A DNA stretch of 32,498 nt, taken from contig JANWKV010000060.1 in NCBI GenBank assembly GCA_025451195.1, positions 1 through 32,498 of the forward strand. Reading direction: 5' to 3'. Position 1 is the stretch's first letter. Every line of letters starts with the position of its first letter. The DNA comes from Candidatus Microgenomates bacterium (GTDB taxonomy: Bacteria; Patescibacteriota; Microgenomatia; Levybacterales; UBA12049). A model generated the notes under the pieces. The model searched no databases, was not told the DNA's origin, and saw nothing but the letters and a program-made list of their open reading frames with translations. Below, piece by piece: positions 30,498 to 32,498 of this stretch. The translations under genes were made by a program, and so were the position numbers.

Positions 30498-31865
30498 ATG
30501 AAAGCAAAATCGCAAAGAACGCTCATAACCCAAACGCCGCAAAACACGGAAAAAGAAGTAACTGTTAAGGGTTGGATTCAGACAGTCAGAAAACACGGAA
30601 AGATTGCTTTTTTTGATTTGTACGATAGGTCCGGAATTTTGCAAGTTGTTGCAACAGGAGAAGTTGTAAAAATTGCGGAAAAACTGGAACAGCGGGACGC
30701 TATAAAAGTAACAGGTACTATAAAAAAAAGAGGGGAAAAATATATTAACCCGAATATCACGACAGGTGAAGTTGAGTTGGACGCAAAGGAAATAGAGATT
30801 GTTGCAAAATCGGAAGTTTTGCCTTTTGACATGGGAGGAAAAGATCTAAATTTGGAACTTCCTACACTTCTGGATTTTCGTTCCCTTTCTTTAAAACACG
30901 AAAAAGTCCAGATGATCTTTAAAATCCAAGCGGCAATTGCAAAAGAATTTAGAAATGCGGCAGAAAAACTTGACTGCACCGAAATTTTTGTCCCGACAAT
31001 TGTTGCAGGTGCAACAGAAGGCGGAGCGGAAGTTTTTCCTGTTGATTATTATGGCCACAAAGCATTTATGTCCCAAAGCCCGCAACTTTACAAACAAATT
31101 TTGGTCGGGGTATTTGAAAGAGTCTTTACTATTGCAAAAGCGTACCGTGCCGAACCTTCTGTTACAACAAGACATTTGGCAGAAGCAACACAAATGGATG
31201 TAGAAATTGCATTTATAGAAAAATTCGAAGATTTACTGGATGCTTTGGAATTTGTGGGGACAAGCGTAATAGCTGCGGTTTCGGATAGATATCCGGATAT
31301 TCTTAAGTCTTTTGGAGTTGACAGGCCGCTTGTTCCAAGCAGTGTTCCCAGGCTAACTTTAAAAGAAGCGCAGGAAATTATCACAAAACGGACAGGACGG
31401 GATTTAACCCGCGAGATGGATTTAAATCCCGAGGACGAAAAAGAAATTTGCGCATGGGCAAAAGTGGAGAAAAAATCCGACTTTGTTACAATTACGCATT
31501 TTCCAATGAAGAAAAAACCGTTTTACACACACCCGGACTTAAAAGATAAAACTCTTAGTTTGTCTTATGACCTTTTGTTTAGAGGACTTGAAGTCTTAAG
31601 CGGCAGTAGGCGTGTTGATAATTACGATCAGTTGGTTTCTCAAATGAAAGAAAAAGGCGTTAATCCAAATGATTTTGGAATGTATTTAATGGCTTTTAAA
31701 TACGGAATGCCTCCTGAAGGCGGATTTTCTTTTGGACTGGAAAGGCTTACTATGAAATTTTTGGAATTGGAAAATGTGCGTCAGGCAAGTCTTTTTCCAA
31801 GAGACATGGAACGAGTAGATGAAAGGCTTTCAAAAAGTAACCCAAAAAATAAAAAAACCAAATAG
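30498..31865 (+). CDS. aspS: Aspartyl-tRNA synthetase, archaeal/eukaryal-like type without GAD insertion
   Basis: Class II synthetase that charges tRNA with aspartate. 455 residues: an N-terminal OB anticodon domain (VTVKGWIQTVRKHGKIAFFDLYDRSG), then the catalytic core with ATEGGAEVFPVDYYGHKAFMSQSPQLYKQI, motif 2 (KAYRAEPSVTTRHLAEATQMDVEIAF) and motif 3 (GGFSFGLERLTM). Bacterial AspRS has about 590 residues because of a GAD insertion; that domain is missing here, matching the archaeal-like AspRS2 form. SQSPQLYKQ favours AspRS over AsnRS. Such enzymes are often non-discriminating, also making Asp-tRNA(Asn) for GatCAB. Its 3' end overlaps the next gene by 47 nt. Confidence 0.9.
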   Translation: MKAKSQRTLITQTPQNTEKEVTVKGWIQTVRKHGKIAFFDLYDRSGILQVVATGEVVKIAEKLEQRDAIKVTGTIKKRGEKYINPNITTGEVELDAKEIEIVAKSEVLPFDMGGKDLNLELPTLLDFRSLSLKHEKVQMIFKIQAAIAKEFRNAAEKLDCTEIFVPTIVAGATEGGAEVFPVDYYGHKAFMSQSPQLYKQILVGVFERVFTIAKAYRAEPSVTTRHLAEATQMDVEIAFIEKFEDLLDALEFVGTSVIAAVSDRYPDILKSFGVDRPLVPSSVPRLTLKEAQEIITKRTGRDLTREMDLNPEDEKEICAWAKVEKKSDFVTITHFPMKKKPFYTHPDLKDKTLSLSYDLLFRGLEVLSGSRRVDNYDQLVSQMKEKGVNPNDFGMYLMAFKYGMPPEGGFSFGLERLTMKFLELENVRQASLFPRDMERVDERLSKSNPKNKKTK

Positions 31866-32498
31866 TAGTAAAAAACTCCGCTACTTTCTGGAATTTACCG
31901 TTCCGGTTGTTTTTTTGTCTTTATTTATCTTTTCGATTTTTGTTTACGACAGCATAACTGTTTTTATTGAGTCCCAAATTGTTAAGCAGGTACCCTTTAC
32001 TCTCCCCAGTCCAACAGATTATGTAAAATTAAATAATTTTGTAAATCCGGACATTTCCGCCCAGGCGGCAATAGTTATGGATAATTCCTCAAAAACAGTT
32101 GTCTATGCAAAAAATCCGGAGTTGAGATTTTCTCCTGCCAGTACAACAAAAATAATGACAGCACTTGTCGGGTTTGACCATTATAAAATGACAGATGTTT
32201 TAACAATTAAAAAAATTGATCCGGAAGGAGTTCATGTAGGGTTTTATATAGGGGAAAAATTGACGTTCGAAAGCATTCTTTACGCAATGCTTCTGCCGTC
32301 CAGTAACGATGCGGCACTTTCTATTGCACAAAACTTCCCCGGAGGAGAAAACGCGTTTATAGAAAAAATGAATGAAAAAGCAAAACAATTTCATTTGCAT
32401 AACACAAACTTTGCCGATCCGGTAGGCCTTACCGATGACCAAACATATACAACCGCCGCAGACCTTTCAAAACTTGCCTCAATTGCAATCGAAAACCC
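31819..32498 (+). CDS. D-alanyl-D-alanine carboxypeptidase, DacA/DacF type (5' part; runs off the window)
   Basis: Open from ATG 31819 to the end of the window (226 codons visible); absent from the ORF track because it has no stop here. A basic N-terminus is followed by one transmembrane helix (about 24-45, FTVPVVFLSLFIFSIFVY). A serine-peptidase (S11) domain follows: MDNSSKTVVYAKNPELRFSPASTTKIMTAL with the nucleophile motif STTK, and LLPSSNDAALSIA with the SxN motif. The KTG motif would lie beyond the window. These low-molecular-weight penicillin-binding proteins trim peptidoglycan stem peptides outside the membrane. It overlaps aspS by 47 nt, so translation is probably coupled; no later Met suits the membrane segment. 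Confidence 0.92.
   Translation, partial: MKGFQKVTQKIKKPNSSKKLRYFLEFTVPVVFLSLFIFSIFVYDSITVFIESQIVKQVPFTLPSPTDYVKLNNFVNPDISAQAAIVMDNSSKTVVYAKNPELRFSPASTTKIMTALVGFDHYKMTDVLTIKKIDPEGVHVGFYIGEKLTFESILYAMLLPSSNDAALSIAQNFPGGENAFIEKMNEKAKQFHLHNTNFADPVGLTDDQTYTTAADLSKLASIAIEN

Noticed and set aside
1-32498. CRISPR array, prophage, insertion sequence, tRNA or rRNA
   Set aside because: I saw no direct repeats with spacers, no transposase or integrase, no terminal inverted repeats with target duplications, and no cloverleaf or rRNA sequence in the intergenic gaps by eye; tRNAscan and a self-BLAST were not available.

Overview
The window is a compact, AT-rich, gene-dense bacterial chromosome segment. Genes are packed with 4-14 nt overlaps or gaps of a few bases. 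I saw no phage, insertion sequence, CRISPR array, rRNA or tRNA. The gene content points to the Candidate Phyla Radiation (Patescibacteria), most likely Microgenomates. It includes a DUF5679 mini zinc ribbon, DUF4446, DUF3048, a two-domain winged-helix/nucleotidyltransferase protein beside secDF, a short TsaB, several tiny lineage-type membrane proteins and an AspRS without the bacterial insertion domain. This placement is inference from content and style; no marker phylogeny was run. TGA is used as a normal stop by conserved genes (tsaC, tsaB, rmlD) and the first gene is RF2, so the genetic code is standard.

Layout. 1-976: 3' part of prfB and a small membrane protein. 981-1859 (-): EamA/DMT permease. 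2088-6447: envelope/division block with a membrane-anchored protein, ftsE, ftsX, a secreted coiled-coil plus C39-like cysteine peptidase (a PcsB/EnvC analogue) and a secreted, C-terminally anchored surface protein. 6450-7808: t6A tRNA modification genes tsaE-tsaC-tsaB. 7821-9057: possible leader mini-ORF, CAP-domain membrane protein, small membrane protein. 9080-16465: a run of nucleotide-sugar enzymes, rmlA, Nudix hydrolase, rmlB, rmlD-like, ugd, rmd, gmd, uxs. Together they predict dTDP-6-deoxyhexose, UDP-GlcA, UDP-Xyl and GDP-D-rhamnose. 16561-19422: polyprenol-phosphate glycosyltransferase fused to GtrA, then a GT39/ArnT-like membrane glycosyltransferase, separated by a long imperfect inverted repeat. 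19425-20245: two miniature zinc-ribbon genes missed by the ORF track, a bidirectional terminator and a small membrane protein. 20310-21950: DUF4446 and DUF3048 proteins. 22100-24947: winged-helix/NTase, secD, secF. 25059-28735 (-): YqeY, ABC-2 exporter pair, CCA-adding enzyme. 28753-32498: recJ, AspRS, and the 5' part of a D,D-carboxypeptidase that runs off the window.

Functional reading. Much of the window builds the cell surface: FtsEX with its probable hydrolase effector, SecDF, a D,D-carboxypeptidase, secreted anchored proteins, and sugar-nucleotide supply with a lipid-linked-sugar glycosyltransferase pair. The rest is core information processing (RF2, t6A, CCA, RecJ, AspRS).

Most interesting non-gene signals: (1) heptanucleotide tandem repeats inserted in frame in loops of tsaE and recJ, including one array whose only deviant unit removes a stop codon; (2) -10-like boxes 6-9 nt from start codons, implying leaderless mRNAs; (3) a 19-nt sequence repeated exactly in two intergenic regions, with a related copy at a third candidate promoter; (4) a 130-nt inverted-repeat structure with competing helices upstream of the GT39 gene.
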